64,000 nt of DNA from Chloromonas sp. AAM2 (Eukaryota > Chlorophyta > Chlorophyceae > Chlamydomonadales > Chlamydomonadaceae): contig QAXH01006001.1 in NCBI GenBank assembly GCA_004335635.1, positions 1-64,000 of the forward strand, given 5' to 3'. The notes beneath the pieces are model-generated. The model saw only the letters and a program-made list of their open reading frames with translations, had not been told where the DNA came from and did no database searches. Shown in pieces: positions 22,628 to 34,994 of this stretch (its first letter is position 1; each line of letters starts with the position of its first letter). The translations under genes and the position numbers were made by a program.

Positions 22628-24454
22628 ATGTTCAGACAAGGCGGGCAGTCCACAGCAATCGTCAGTGGTGGGAGACGAAAGGTGCACACAACCTTTCCAG
22701 GTCAGTCCATTGAATGCATGGCCTAATGCAGGTGCTCACTTGCATGTGATTGGTAACATAAATCGTCCAGCATCCAGCTACATGGCATGGCCTGCTGTTC
22801 AACATCACTTTGTCACGCACGGTCTATGAGCGACCTGGTAAGAAGCAGAAAGACAATCAATGCACCGCGTCACCTGCACCACCTGCTTGTGTAGCAGCGC
22901 TTGTGGCGGCATGTCAATCTACTTCCCTCGTACTTGCATGCCTCGTACTTGCATGCACGGAACCGGTGCAGACTTGCACGTCATGTTTGCCTTGCAGACG
23001 GATCCGAGCTAGTGGAAGAGTATGATATCAAGACTGGGGAACTGCTTGGTGCGCGCACATGCATGCATACCTGCACATGGGAGGTGCCTGCACACACAGC
23101 AGCTCCCTCATGACCACGCCGATCCCTCTATGCTCATCGACGCTTACATATCCCTCATGGCACACGATCCATGTACAACAGGTTTGTCTGTGCAACACGT
23201 GCATGTATAACAGATCTGCACGTATGACACGTGCACATAATCAGATTTACCTGAGCAACACGTGTATGTACAACAGATCTGTCTTCGTAAAACGTGCATG
23301 TGCAATAGACCTGCATTGTCTTCGCAGTGCGCAAACGGAGATCGAAGACTGTTACAGGCAAGGAGCACCCCTGGGAGATGCTTGTGGGTGAAGCGCCCAG
23401 TGCCTTCAATCCCTCCCAGGGACTGATCCAAGAGAGCAGCCAGAACCCAGTGTTTGTGCGGCTGGACGCTAGAGATGCGTTCCAATGGCGGGTACGCAAC
23501 CTCTCCTACCCCGCTGACGTCTACTCGGTTACAACAGACCAACAGGAACGAAAACTGGTTGTGCGCACGGCAAATAAAAAGTGAGGCTTTTCACCAGCAC
23601 AGCCGTGGTGGCTTCGAGCGTGATTCGTGCTGGTGGCAATTCATGCAAGCACGTCATCAGCGCTGAGGCTTGTCATGTGACTGACAGAGCTGTAGGCAGC
23701 ACCTGTATGAACTGGTGAACATCCATGCACATGAGCTGGCTGGCCTGCATCGGCAAGAAGTAGACACACACAGTTGGCACCTCTCGTCACACTGGTCTGA
23801 TCATTGTAAGCCTTGCTAGTTGCCACCCAAAACTGTGCTCAGGCCGCTCTGCTGTGGCCTGTCTGAGGCTGCCGGTGGCAATGACGCAGCATGCACCGCT
23901 TTGCTGCATGTTCATGTTCCTTGGTTCATTGTGCATGTGCAGATACTTCAAGAAATGGTCAGTGCCTGAATTGGATCTTCTGGGGTTGCCTCTACAGGAC
24001 GCGGCCTTGTCCTGGTCACATGCCAACAACACACTCATCATTCGTTATGCGAAACCAGCTGAGATTGTAGCAGCGGTGAGAGAATAGGCTGGGAAGTAAC
24101 TGGTTAGCAAGGCAAGATAGCAGTCATGTGAGATGGAATGGAGCTGGAAGGATGGAACAAGGCGAGACGTGGGGACGGGACATGGGGATGGGACAAGATT
24201 TGAGGGCAACAAGACAGCAAGTGTGTGGGCTCGGCAGGAAAGGGCAAGCAGTGCCTGTCAGTCGCCCCACGCACGCACCGCATGACCAGCAAGCGTTTGA
24301 AATTGTGAGCCTTGTTGAAGTAGACAAACTCTCGATCAGTCGACGGTCCTGACATGATGGTGTTGCCCAGTGTGTGTTGCAGGAGGCCAATGAAGCCGAA
24401 GCTGCCAGTAAGCTGCGGGCAGAGGATGGAGAGGTGGACTGCAAGCAGCAGTGA
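22628..24454 (+). CDS. DPCD: DPCD family protein (deleted in primary ciliary dyskinesia), 5 exons, 193 aa
   Basis: DPCD proteins are conserved in ciliated organisms and are linked to R2TP/RUVBL-dependent assembly of axonemal dynein (family knowledge). Exons: 22628-22700, 22998-23048, 23328-23580, 23943-24075, 24383-24454; phases agree. Visible family blocks are GGRRKVHTTFPDGSELVEEY, then QESSQNPVFVRL, FQWRVRNLSYPADVYSV, KYFKKWSVPELD, and the C-terminal EDGEVDCKQQ, which resembles the ending of animal DPCD. Length is close to the roughly 200 aa of animal homologues. Reading through at 24075 gives an alternative stop at 24087, but the fifth exon restores the family's C-terminus, so the spliced form is preferred. 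The exon 2 donor (GTGCGC) is weak. A 32-bp minisatellite fills intron 2 up to its acceptor. Confidence 0.95.
23171..23325 (+). repeat. About 32-bp degenerate minisatellite ending at a splice acceptor
   Basis: ACGTGCATGTA-like cores recur at 23197, 23229, 23260 and 23292, with AACAGATCTG-like spacers. The last unit runs into the CGCAG acceptor of DPCD exon 3 at 23327. Confidence 0.8.
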
Positions 24455-26550
24455 CACTGGCAGCGGCTTTTCATTGCCTTATTTATCTATCATGCCAGCA
24501 AGGCTGAGTAGGGGTGCTTGAACATGTTGACCTGTGTCTTTGAGCTGCATGAGAAGGTCAAACTAAACCAAAGACGTCGTTAGTTCAGAGGTCAAGAACC
24601 CCATGGATTTTCAAAACCACTGCGTTTTCACATGAGGTGAGACTCGCCATTATTGATGGGTATGATGTGCGACCAGACGACCAGTGGCAGATGTTTGATC
24701 AGTGACAAAGGAGGATGGGCCTTTCAACATCTGTTAATCAACGCGGACCCTTGCACGAGGCCTTGAGAGATCACATAACACAGACTGCACATGTGAGCCA
24801 TGCGACTGTTTGTGTGGGTTGCTGTGTGGCAGCTGGCACATCATGGATGAGCACGTGTTACGCCGCTGGTGTCTTGCTGCACAACGGCTGGGTTCAGAGG
24901 CACTGTGGCCAGCCACCACACATTTGACAGCATTGACCATCCGATTAATCATTATCATTAACCATTATCATTAACCATTATCATTGGCCATCCGGTGGTG
25001 CAGACTTGGTGTGTCTGCACCACCTCTATGTACGTGTGCAGTGTGAAAACGCTTGGTGTTGATGAAAAGTCCCACGCCAAAGTAAAACCCTCAAAAGTGC
25101 GTTGCAAGGCATTCAGTTGTTTGCAGGGACCGTGCTGGTTCAACGCTGTGCTGGCACCCACCAGGCAAAGGAAAACGCAAGCAGGTCAACAAAGCCAGTG
25201 TACAACGTAAGTGGCTAGCAGCGGCCAAAAGTCGGCTGTTGCTTTCTAGACAATATGTCCAATCCGCCCGCAACTGAGTGTCCAACGAAAGTCATAAGGG
25301 GCAAGTCAGACGAAGAAAGGGTATCACGCCTGATTGATCATGTATCCCTCGAAAGCGAAGGTGAAGTCACACTAGCGTCAGGCAGTCCAATGGGCATCAC
25401 AGGCAGTTGAGAATCGCAACCAGTAATCAAAGTCCCATGACGCTCTGGTCGTCTTTCTGATTTCTATCGTCATTCTGATTCCTACGTGTCATCCACAGGC
25501 ATTCTGGGCTGTGGAGAGTCTAGCCAGACCATGGTCCAATTATCATCATGTGCCTGAGCCGGAAAGGTCAGATGGGTCAGTAAGTCAAGGCGTTGCTTTC
25601 TTGCAGCACCGCCCCTCCCTTGGACGCAAACACACATGCAGCCAGCCAACCGCTGCTGCGTTCCAGGCACCAGGCTTTGAGGCCTTCATGTCAGGTCACC
25701 AGCAATGCCCAGTGGCCATGGTAACGGTGAGTAAACAAGCACGGAAACGGAAACGTCAGCTGCCACAGGTGACAAAGCGCATCACTCCAAGCAGGAATCC
25801 TTGTACGGTTTGAGTAGTTCTTGACCTGTCATGTTGGTCTGTGTTGCATCTAGCAGTGACCATTTATGGCTCTGGGAGTGCCTGACAAGCACGCAGGCCT
25901 CCAGGCTGTTAACCCACATAGCCCACTCATAAAGCCAGCGCTCTGACCACCAAAGGGGAAGTCAAGCAAGTGGTTGCCTCCACCATTTGAACTAAGAAGG
26001 TATACAGGCTGACTGAATGAATGTCGAGTGATGTCAAGCCAAGCCTAGCAAAGCCAGGCAGCGTGAGGCGAATTGAAAGACATAAATCTGCGTGACCCCA
26101 CAGCACAGTGATCAACGGTGCTGTTGTTTTTGTCGCTGTTGTTGTTCTTGTTGTTGTTGTTGTCCTTTTTGTGACCTCCGTCTGAACCGTGACGTGCACT
26201 GAAGCCAACACACGCACCCCCCTGATCCGGGTTCAAGGAAAATCTTCGTCCACTTCCGTTTGCTAATCATGCAAGGCGTGGGCTACCCTTTTTATCCATG
26301 CCCTTGATTATGTACACATGCTTCTTGAAAGCACAGTAGAATTTCCAGAAGGCCGCAGCATAGGCTGCACGCCTTTCCAACTGACTGACAAAAGCCCCTT
26401 CACCCTCACCATCCACCCAGACCAGCCGTCCCGATTCCCCAGGGTCGAAAAGGCGAAACCTCACAACCAACCCTTTACCCTGCATCAGCCCTTCTGCTCT
26501 GTTATTTCTGCCGAGAAACCTCTTTACCAACCAGCGTGAGCAAAAACCCG
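24455..26550. other. 2.1-kb region between convergent gene ends
   Basis: Contains the 3' flanks of DPCD (plus) and the kinase (minus). Visible repeats are three copies of a 13-bp ATTATCATTAACC-like unit at about 24947-24985 and a (GTT)n-rich tract at about 26118-26165. Open frames exist on both strands (for example 25511-25813 and 26267-26554) but show no domain or splice pattern, so they are not called. Confidence 0.5.
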
Positions 26551-29500
26551 TCACCTCTGAACCTGCCCAGGCAATGCCATCCCGCCATCCCCTGCAGCAG
26601 ATGCATCAAGAAAGGTATCCAGAGGCATACGGCCAGGCAGCTCTGCTGAACTGAACCGTGCATGATTCCCACTATTTGTCTGCGTGGTGCTCGAGCTTGT
26701 TCTGCTCTCCGAGGCCGTGTCGCCTGCTTGATGTGACGACCTTCTTCCCGCCCCGCCACCGGCCCCGCGCATGTCCCCAACCCGCCGCTGTTGACGGCCG
26801 CCGGCCGACCGCTTGTCCCGGTCTCGGAGCAGCCCTAGCAGCAGCTGCGAGGCATCCCCGCTAGTCAACGCCTCCTGCAACGTCACAACCCGCGTCCCGC
26901 TCTCCCGCACACTGTTCCCGCCACCGTTCCCGCTGCCCAGGCCAGTTCCCGTCAAACCCCCACTAACAGCTAGTACGGCCACCGTGGGTCGCCGGGACAG
27001 CCCAAGAGTCCTGAATGCTCCTCGAATCGCTTCAGCCGTGCGCCGGCCCTCTGCTGCCTGCCCGCTGTGCCGGCTTGATTGTTGCCAACTGGTGCTCCTC
27101 TGCACATCCGCCCGCCCCGCCTGGGTGCTGTTGAGCGGGCCAGTGGTGGGCTGTAGCGTGACAGCAGTTACACCACTGGTGCCTTCATTTACCCCTGCAG
27201 CCAACAGAAAGCAGCTCATGCAAGCGTTAACCACAGCTCGGCCAAAACACCTGTTTAATCCCAGCAAGGATGTCAGTCAAGCCATCGTCAGTTCTGAATG
27301 GTGCCAGCAGCAGCAGCAGGAGCTTGCCTGCTAGCATAGGGATGCAGATGACAGCCACACAAGGCATGGCAGTGAGTGTGCAGGTGACAATGCCTGAGGG
27401 GGTCCGTGGTGTGTGTATTTGTGTGCGTGTGGCTCTTTCTACATCTGTATACTTTGCACTTTTTACATCTGGCCGCACCTACTAGGTGGGGTTGGGCGTG
27501 AGAGGAGGAGCTACCAGGCGACACAGGCGTGCCGGGCGTACGGGCCATGCTGACGCTCTTGGATGTTGACAGCTGCTGGGACGGGCGCGTGGTGATCGGG
27601 GACAGACCGCTGGGCGGGCCGAAGGCCGCCTGGTCGTGTGCGTGTGTGTGGGGATCAGGCGACCCGGCCCAGGCACGGGAGGGCACGTTGATTGCAAGGT
27701 TGGCGAGGTTACCAGCCGTTGCGGCCGCCACAGCGGCCCGTGTGCTTGTGTTTGAGGCGGTAGAGCGACCAAGGCTGGCACTCAGCGTGCTGCTCAGCGG
27801 GGACAGGGCGTGCGGGGAATGCGGGGAAGTCGGCTGCTGCTGTTGCTGCAGGAGTTGTGCTGTGGATAGCAGGGGCTGGCCACTCTTGCTGACCGCTAGC
27901 AGCGGGCCCGAGCCGCCACCTGATACGATGTTGCCGGGGTACAGCCGGCCGGTATTGACGGAAGGCGGGACGATAACGGTCATGGAAGGATCCACAGGGT
28001 GGCGGGGGTTGCCGGTGGCGACTGTACGGACAAGGGCAGTTGTCTGTTGGGCAAAGGCCGTGGGAGAGTTGGAGGCCAGAGCCAGCTGTTGCAGCTGCTG
28101 TGCATGTGCAGCACTGGGGGATGGCTGGCTGCTGCTGCTGCCAGGAACAGCCACTATGGCACGTGCTGGGGCGTTATGGGTGGTGTCGTAGTCTGAGGTG
28201 TCTCCTAGGTGGACGTCTGCCAAGGGTGCCATTGGGGGTGGGGAAGTGGGCCCGGCGGCACGGCGGGCGGCCATAGCATCCATCAACACACTGGTTGAGG
28301 TGCGAGTTCCGGCCTGCAACCGTACATGCCACACACAAGTTGTGTCGTTGGTTGTAAAAGCCATGTTTGCATGCGCCGATGCTTGAATGCGACACGATGG
28401 GTTTGCACAATCAGGCCTTGTGTTTGTACAACCGCGGCTTGCTCCAATGAGTATGGCGTTGGGAGCATCATGCCAAGCAGAACAGAAGGGAAGGCCGAAG
28501 TAATCCGACAGTTATTTCACCTGACAGCCAATGTTATTCGGTCGCTCCGGCGTTGTCGACTTCGTGAATCGCACCAAGTTGCGGCTGGTTCACCAGTCGC
28601 ACCGGGGGAGCCACGGCTAACTGGGAGCCCACCTTAATCCACTGGTAGCGAAGCAGCTGCCAGGCAGTGGGGCGCTGGTCGGCGTTGCCGGCGAGGCAAG
28701 AGTACACAAAGTCGCGAGCGGAGTCAGAAACGTCGACAACAAATTCAGGCATCAGACCGCTCTGGATCCTCTTCTCCGTCTCTTTCTTGTCGTGGCACGT
28801 GAACGGTGGGCAGCCGTTCAGCAGCTCGTAAGCCACCACGCCCATGGCCCAGATGTCAACTGTCATGGTGTAGGCCAGGTCCAAACGGTCCTGTGACCGA
28901 TGCAATCACGGAACGAAGGAAGTTGGCGTGAGCGCACAGCCAGCGTCGCAGAACAGGCAACACTTGGATGCCACAGTGGATGAGGGTTGATTCTTGGCTG
29001 ATGAGATATCCGCGTCCAGTGAATTCATACCTTGTTGTCCTGTGGCTTGTGCTTCTGAGGGCAGCGCAGCACTTCCGGTGCCATGTAGTCCTACGCACAC
29101 CACAAGCAAAGGCAGGCTGTGATACGAAGACATGATTGACATGGGACGGTGGACATTATGGTCCTAAGCAGTGGGCACAGCCATTAACAGCAAGTGCCAA
29201 GGCGTGGGCCCTTGGTGACCCGAAAATACTGACATGCTGAGCTTCTGAGCATCAGGACACCTCGAGGTCAGATCCAGTCGGACAAGCATTAGGGCTAGTC
29301 AGTGTTTGGAGCCCGCACCCGGTCAATCCAAGTCACGCCGCTTACCAATGTGCCCGCGCGCGTGACGCTGCGCTCCTCCCTCAGGTTCAGGCACAGGCCG
29401 AAGTCAGCCAGCTTGAGGGTCATCTGAAGGCAAGGGTAGCGCACAGCATGGTCGTTGGTGCTAAGCCGCCAGCCAAATCATCAAAAACTGTGTATACACG

Positions 29501-30559
29501 CAAGCCCTCAACTCACAGCAGTATGCTGCAGAATTACCCTGCCTCCTGTGCCTGCCCGTCGGTCCTAGCCAGCCTCAAATCAAATGCCTCACTCTAACAC
29601 GTTCAAAGTAATGCTGAAATCTGCCCAACCTGTAAGAGTTCCTTCTCTTGTGATGTCAAAGGTGCACAAAGGGTCGCTTGTGATGTCGCCTGGTCCCTCC
29701 TTACTTCCCACTCACCTCGCGCCCCATGAACAGAATGTTCTCCAGCTTCACGTCCCGGTGCACAATCAAGCGGGAGTGCAGGTAGTAGAGCTGCAAGAAC
29801 ACAGGCAGCGAGTGTAAATCACGCATTACGCAAGGAGGGCAAGTACATCCTGCCAGTGAACTGTTTTACTCACACTGTTTTACAATCACTCGTTTACAAC
29901 AGAAAAGAAAGCAACTACCTTTGCTCTGATCTGCTCTGGTATACTCGTACACTTGCTCTACTCATGCAACAGGAAAGCAAGGCAACTACCTTCAACCAAG
30001 GTAAGCTGCTTATCGACTGCAGTCTGCAGGCAACTACCCTGCACCAACGTGAGCTGCCTGTTCTACTCCCAAAAAATAGAAATACAGGAGAGGATGGCGG
30101 GTACCTTGAACTTCACTGAGGTAAACTGTTGGTATACAGACTGGTTGGAATTGAGTGCAGTGCGGATCCACATGGTGACTCACCGCCCTGAGCAGCGGCT
30201 GCAGCACAAGCTGCGTGGCCCTGCGCTCCGACAGCCGGGTGCCGTGCTGCATCAGCAGCTGCAGCAGGTCGCCGCCGTCAGCGTACTCCTGAACAACAGG
30301 ACAGGGCTAATCGACTCTGGCGTGGTTAAAGGATTTATTACAAGAGCAAACGAGCATTCATTACACCAGCAACTGACACGGTGGGCACAAGCAATCCTTC
30401 AAGGCATATGCATACCGTTACTCTGTGTCATCACATGATACGCAGGCACATCTCACATTTTTATCAATAGTCATGCTGTACACACTCTTCAAATTCTACT
30501 TGCACATTGTCCTAAGCACGAAACGCCTGATGCACATCTCACAATCGCACAGGCATTCT

Positions 30560-30606
<47 letters not shown>

Positions 30607-32209
30607 GTGCAGATTCTAGCATGGCCAAGCATCCCCCGGACCTGCACGAGGATGACGGTGTCTCCGTTGCGGAATGCCGCGTACAGCTTGACGATGTTGG
30701 GGTGCGACATCTGCGTGTGCAGGCGGGCCTCCCTGTAGAGCTGGAACTGGCTGATCTCGTGCAGCTTGGCGGGCTGGTACACCTTGAGTGCTACGGTCTG
30801 GCCCGACGTCCTGCAAGCGATTGAGACAGAAGACACATCAAGACAGATCAACAAAACGAAACAAATCAATTTGTGCTGAAGCGAGCTGCTTGGGTGTGGA
30901 CAAACTGAGGCTGACGGAGAAGTCAGCCAAGCCAGACAAAGGACAAGTAAACATGCAATTGGAACAGGTCGATTGTAAAGATGAGCATGCCAGCTGTCAC
31001 GTGCAAGCTCGCTCTTTTGCATGGAACACGCTTGGGTAACATTGGAAGGGTAATCATTTTGGGATGTTGCTAACTTGCATACAGGTGACACGCTGGCTTG
31101 CTCAAGTCTGACCTGCAGAAGGCCTTGTACACGGCTGAAGCATAGCCCGCATGCAGCTTCTGCAGTAGCGTGTAGTCCTCAAACCTCCATGACACGCGGT
31201 CCATGCTAGGAGGCAGGTCATTGCAGACAGTTAGCAGATTAGGGTCCCTTTGCATCCTGGCAATAGCGGAGGCGGAGGGCGGCAGGAGGGTGGCTTGCTC
31301 TGGCAGGCTCCGGGGCGGGCTGCTCTGCACGGGCGCAGGCCCAATGGGCGAGTTGGCACGGGGGGACCGATAAGCACCTGCCGTTGGTGAGTTAGCGCCG
31401 GAGGTGTTGCTGCCCAGAATGAACGCCGCGTGGCGGGGTGCTGCCGAGCCTGAAGGGCTAGTCGGTGATGTGGGCTGGGGATTGCCTTGCCCGCCCTGCA
31501 CCGTCTGCGGCTGCAGCGGCCGCTGAACTGGCGAGGTTGGAGCGGTGCCACTGGGGCTGTCACCAGCAGACGGCTGACCAACGGTTGAGGGTTGCTTGAT
31601 CAAGCTACGAATGTAGGTACCAAGCCGTGAGCTGCCACTGCCACGGGAAGAGTTGCGGCTGAAATTGGAAGGTCTCTCTCCCTGGCTGAGGCCAGAGGCT
31701 CGGTCTGTTACTGTGCTGGTGCGGTCTGTAAGTGCGCTTGACCTGTCTCCAGGAATGGCAGACGACCGGTCAGTGAACATGCTGCCCCTGTCCACAGCTG
31801 TCATGTTTGAGATACGGTCGGTGAGCATGCTGCCTCTCTCTCCAGCTGTCATTTGTGACGTGCGGTCCGTGGCCAAGCTGAACCTATCATCGTAGTCAAG
31901 CACTGAAGGTGGTTCCATAGAGCCCTGGTGCTTGAAGCTGGCAGGCTTGCCATGCTCCATGGCACGCCTGGGGCGTGTGGGGCTGGTCCCTGCTTGGGGA
32001 CTGGGGACTGGGCTGGGTGGCTGAAGGTCTGCTGGGACCTTTTCTCCTGTGGACAGCCGGAACAGCCTCTTGAGAGCACCAGCCATGGCCTTGGCAGGGC
32101 TTTGCTTGGCGTCCTGCTCCTGACGGCTGCCATGGCTACCTGGCAAAGGTCCACCACTGGGCGTCCATGGCTGCGGAGGAGACCCTCCTGCATGTAATGA
32201 GTCAAACAT
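26551..32209 (-). CDS. Ser/Thr protein kinase with long low-complexity arms, 9 exons, 1106 aa
   Basis: Exons (coding order): 32209-31113, 30810-30642, 30288-30184, 29790-29716, 29423-29346, 29090-29031, 28890-28633, 28313-27479, 27194-26551; all phases agree. The kinase domain spans about residues 345-612: VALK (Lys 375), LVQEYADGGDL hinge, HRDVKLEN (Asp 470), ADFG (Asp 489), GTLDYMAPE (activation segment), DIWAMGVVAYELL. All catalytic residues are present, but the glycine loop is KLHAGYASAVY instead of GxGxxG. The overall pattern is closest to Aurora/CAMK-type kinases and to green-algal aurora-like kinases (inference). The N-terminal 340 residues are Ser/Pro-rich, with imperfect DRSSALTDRTS repeats at 31650-31880. 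The 490-residue C-terminal tail has poly-Gln and Gly-rich stretches. The start could be 32209, 32224 or an unseen upstream exon. Confidence 0.92.
30558..30601. repeat. (AC)n microsatellite in a kinase intron
   Basis: A perfect (AC) run of about 22 units lies about 40 bases inside the intron that follows the exon ending at 30642. On the coding strand it reads (TG)n. Confidence 0.95.
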
Positions 32210-34994
32210 GTCATGCACACACAAGTCTGTCAGATGGTTGGCGCCTTAGAGGTCAACGCCGAGCTGACGGCGCGTGCTTCCATTCTGGGGCAGTCGAAAG
32301 GCTTGACAAAGAGAATTATTGGAGTTGCGATAACAAGCGCGGCTGCATTTCGGACTGTCCATCCAAGGAAGTGCGCGTTGGGACGGGCCGGTGGGCCTCA
32401 ACGCACACAAGGACGTGCTATTGGCGTGTGATAATGCTAAGAGCTTTAGTCATGCTGATGTTGTTAAGCTGCCAGTCCCAACAACCGTACCGCGAGGAGA
32501 GCTCATCAGCTGTCCGTGGCTCCAATGTCTGCGACGCTGCTCCCTTCACACCCAGAAGATAGACAAATCTGCAAAGCGAAATATTCATGTAGCGAAAGAC
32601 TGGTGCTCTTCCTGGTGGATTTGGAGATGCCTTGATATCAGGTGCAACTTGTGCGAAACATTTCGCATCACCATACCTGAGCACGGCCAATGGCAGTTCC
32701 AGGACCTGCTGTGGTGCTCCAGGCTTGCCTCTGCTGCGGCATGCGCACTTGCTTCAAGGGCGTGCTGTTGTCTCAACCTAAAGGTCAACCTTTCGCAAAC
32801 TTGGAAAGTACCACACCGCCTTGGGTAACAGAGGCCAAGCGCACAGGGGAATCGGCCTGCGTCCAGCAAGAGCTCATGTGCCTTCAAGCGACCTGCGGTT
32901 GACGTCCGGCGGTTGTAGGGCTGTTGGCAGTTACCACGGCAGATATTCAGGGGACGCCGCTTGGCGCAAGTAAGAAGGCCGGGTGGTTAAGCCCAACCCC
33001 CATGCACTGTGTGTTATACCTAACAAGCTGCTTGTTGATGGGAGCTGGCCTGCGTGAGGACTCCAAGAGCAATTTGTGGGGCATTACTCAAGAAGGAGTG
33101 AATAGTCCAGTACGTAGTCCGTACCAAGGTTTTGGTGGGTGACAGCTGCTGTCCTCATAAGTAAGTCCCAGCAAATTGCAACGGAATGCCATTGGCCTGT
33201 GCAGGATGATGCAGCAGTAACCAAACTCTTTGGGCCACAGTGGCCTCATCCAGCAGACGCTGCGCCGGCGGGCATGCCGAAGAGGACAGGGGCAGTGACA
33301 GCCATGATGCAATGACAGCATGTGCTGGCACAGGATTATGGAATTGCAATAACTTATTACCTTGAAGGTTCTTGACATGTAGGCAATTGTGCAATCTCAG
33401 CGAACTCTCCTGTGACCCACAACTCACTTGGTATGACCACAGGAGCAAATTTCAAATCTTATTTAAATTGTCCCAGAATTGCCAGACATCTTGGATGCAA
33501 GAGCCTTGTTTGCGTGGAATATGGGTTCAACGGATGAACCAGGCTGACCGTTTTGGAACTGCAAGTAAACGAACTCACCAGGCCTTGCTGACACGGCCAG
33601 GTTCCCCTGTATTAGGGGAAATTGTTATGACTTGCGCAAACAATAAAAATTTACAAATAAAAAAGAAGTTTGCCAGTTCTGGGACAACTTCTGTGGGCTG
33701 ACACTTGCGTCGATGCTGTTGTTATGTGTGAGTTCAATCTCACCTGGTAGTCAGGTGTCGCCCAGGCACATGCGTGCTTGCAACGTATCCAACATAAACC
33801 AATGTTATCGGCATTTGGCCCGCATGAAGCAGTTCAAGATGCAAGTGAGCATCATGGCAAACCTCGTGCTGTGCACCCCGCTGTTCACCACATGTGCCCG
33901 GCGTTTGTGTGACTAATATTTGCGTTGAACGTGCTTCCTGGTGTGCACTCCCTCCTTGTAAAGGGACTCCCACCAGTTTCAAGTGTAAAACGAACTCCAC
34001 CAGGTGACTCACGTGTGGCTTCCATGGGCATTCATGGCCCTCGTCCATGAACAGCCACAGGGCACTGGTGCTGGCCGGACCTGCCTTTTTGCTGCTGGTG
34101 CTGCTGTGCGCTAAGCATCTCCTGGGAATTTCAAAGGACTTGTGCTGAGTGAGTTTGATTTGGGCTGCGTGGACCTTGTTTCTGTGGGATGTCTGGTTCA
34201 AAACGGTCTAGGCAGCGCATCAAACCTTACATTTGTCAGGCTCAAGAAGGCCAGGCTGGTGATGTGCAGCTGTTGCTTGGCCATGCATGCCTGCCTCAGC
34301 TTGGAACGATCTTCTCTTGCTGAATGGCTCGCGAATCTTGTGGCAGCTGGCACACATGTATGGTGGCCAGTCGAAGTAACATGCTGCAGCAGACTTCAAT
34401 GGCATTGCAAGCTCTTGAGGTATCGCTCTGGGAGGTACAACACATCAATCACACGGAAGACTTTGCCGGCCCATGTAATCAAGAGGCTTGGCCTTTTACA
34501 AAGCACTCCCAAAATCCGGCTTCCAGAGCATGTCTTGAAGTTGAGTCATTATTTGAGGCTGTCCTGCGGCCGACCGTTGAGCTTGTCCACAGAGATGGCC
34601 CTGTGGGCATGCAACGACAACTGATGGCCCTGTGGGTATGCAACGACAATTGACGCACATGTCTGATGGCAACGGTGTAGAAGCCCTGATGTTTGCAACA
34701 ATCCGCTCATGACTGTACATGCAGTAAAGGCGGACTGTTCTGCTCCGCCTGTTCCACATGCCAACAAGAGCACGCTGCATGCATGCAAGGTTCGCTCATT
34801 GCAGCGTGAGCACATGGATACGCTCATACCATGCAAGTTGTAGACGTCAGGTATTTGATGCAAGCACTCTGGGGTCTGCCTCATCCTCCTTGGCAGACAG
34901 TCCCATGGCCCACATGGATCACATGAAGTAGTAACTGCCCATGCCCTACAGTAGGTACAAAGGTCAGAAGACTACTGCACGAGCAGCAGCACAC
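32210..34994. other. 2.8-kb region holding the unresolved 3' end of the TPR gene and the kinase 5' flank
   Basis: No complete model. Exon-like pieces occur (a minus-strand piece ending at a GTGAGT donor near 34012 that reads ALWLFMDEGHECPW; open frames near 33155-33320 on both strands) but none joins in phase to the last TPR exon. Two copies of the dispersed 19-bp motif (33469-33487, 33668-33686) face each other as terminal inverted repeats about 218 bp apart. Confidence 0.4.
33469..33686. mobile_element. Second inverted pair of the 19-bp motif, MITE-like
   Basis: TGTCCCAGAATTGCCAGAC at 33469-33487 and GTTTGCCAGTTCTGGGACA at 33668-33686 are inverted relative to each other, but with the opposite outward face from the 49.3-kb pair. 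The right copy is preceded by an A-rich tract (AATAAAAATTTACAAATAAA). Confidence 0.45.

Noticed and set aside
24075..24087. Stop at 24087 as the end of DPCD
   Set aside because: A GTGAGA donor at 24076 and an in-phase exon at 24383-24454 restore a C-terminus resembling that of animal DPCD.
26267..26554. Minus-strand frame of 95 aa just past the kinase stop
   Set aside because: No acceptor links it in phase to the kinase and no family was recognised; most likely 3' UTR.
27529..28276. Plus-strand frame of 220 aa opposite the kinase C-terminal exon
   Set aside because: Antisense of the poly-Gln/Ser coding exon 27479-28313, which is in phase with the kinase domain exons.
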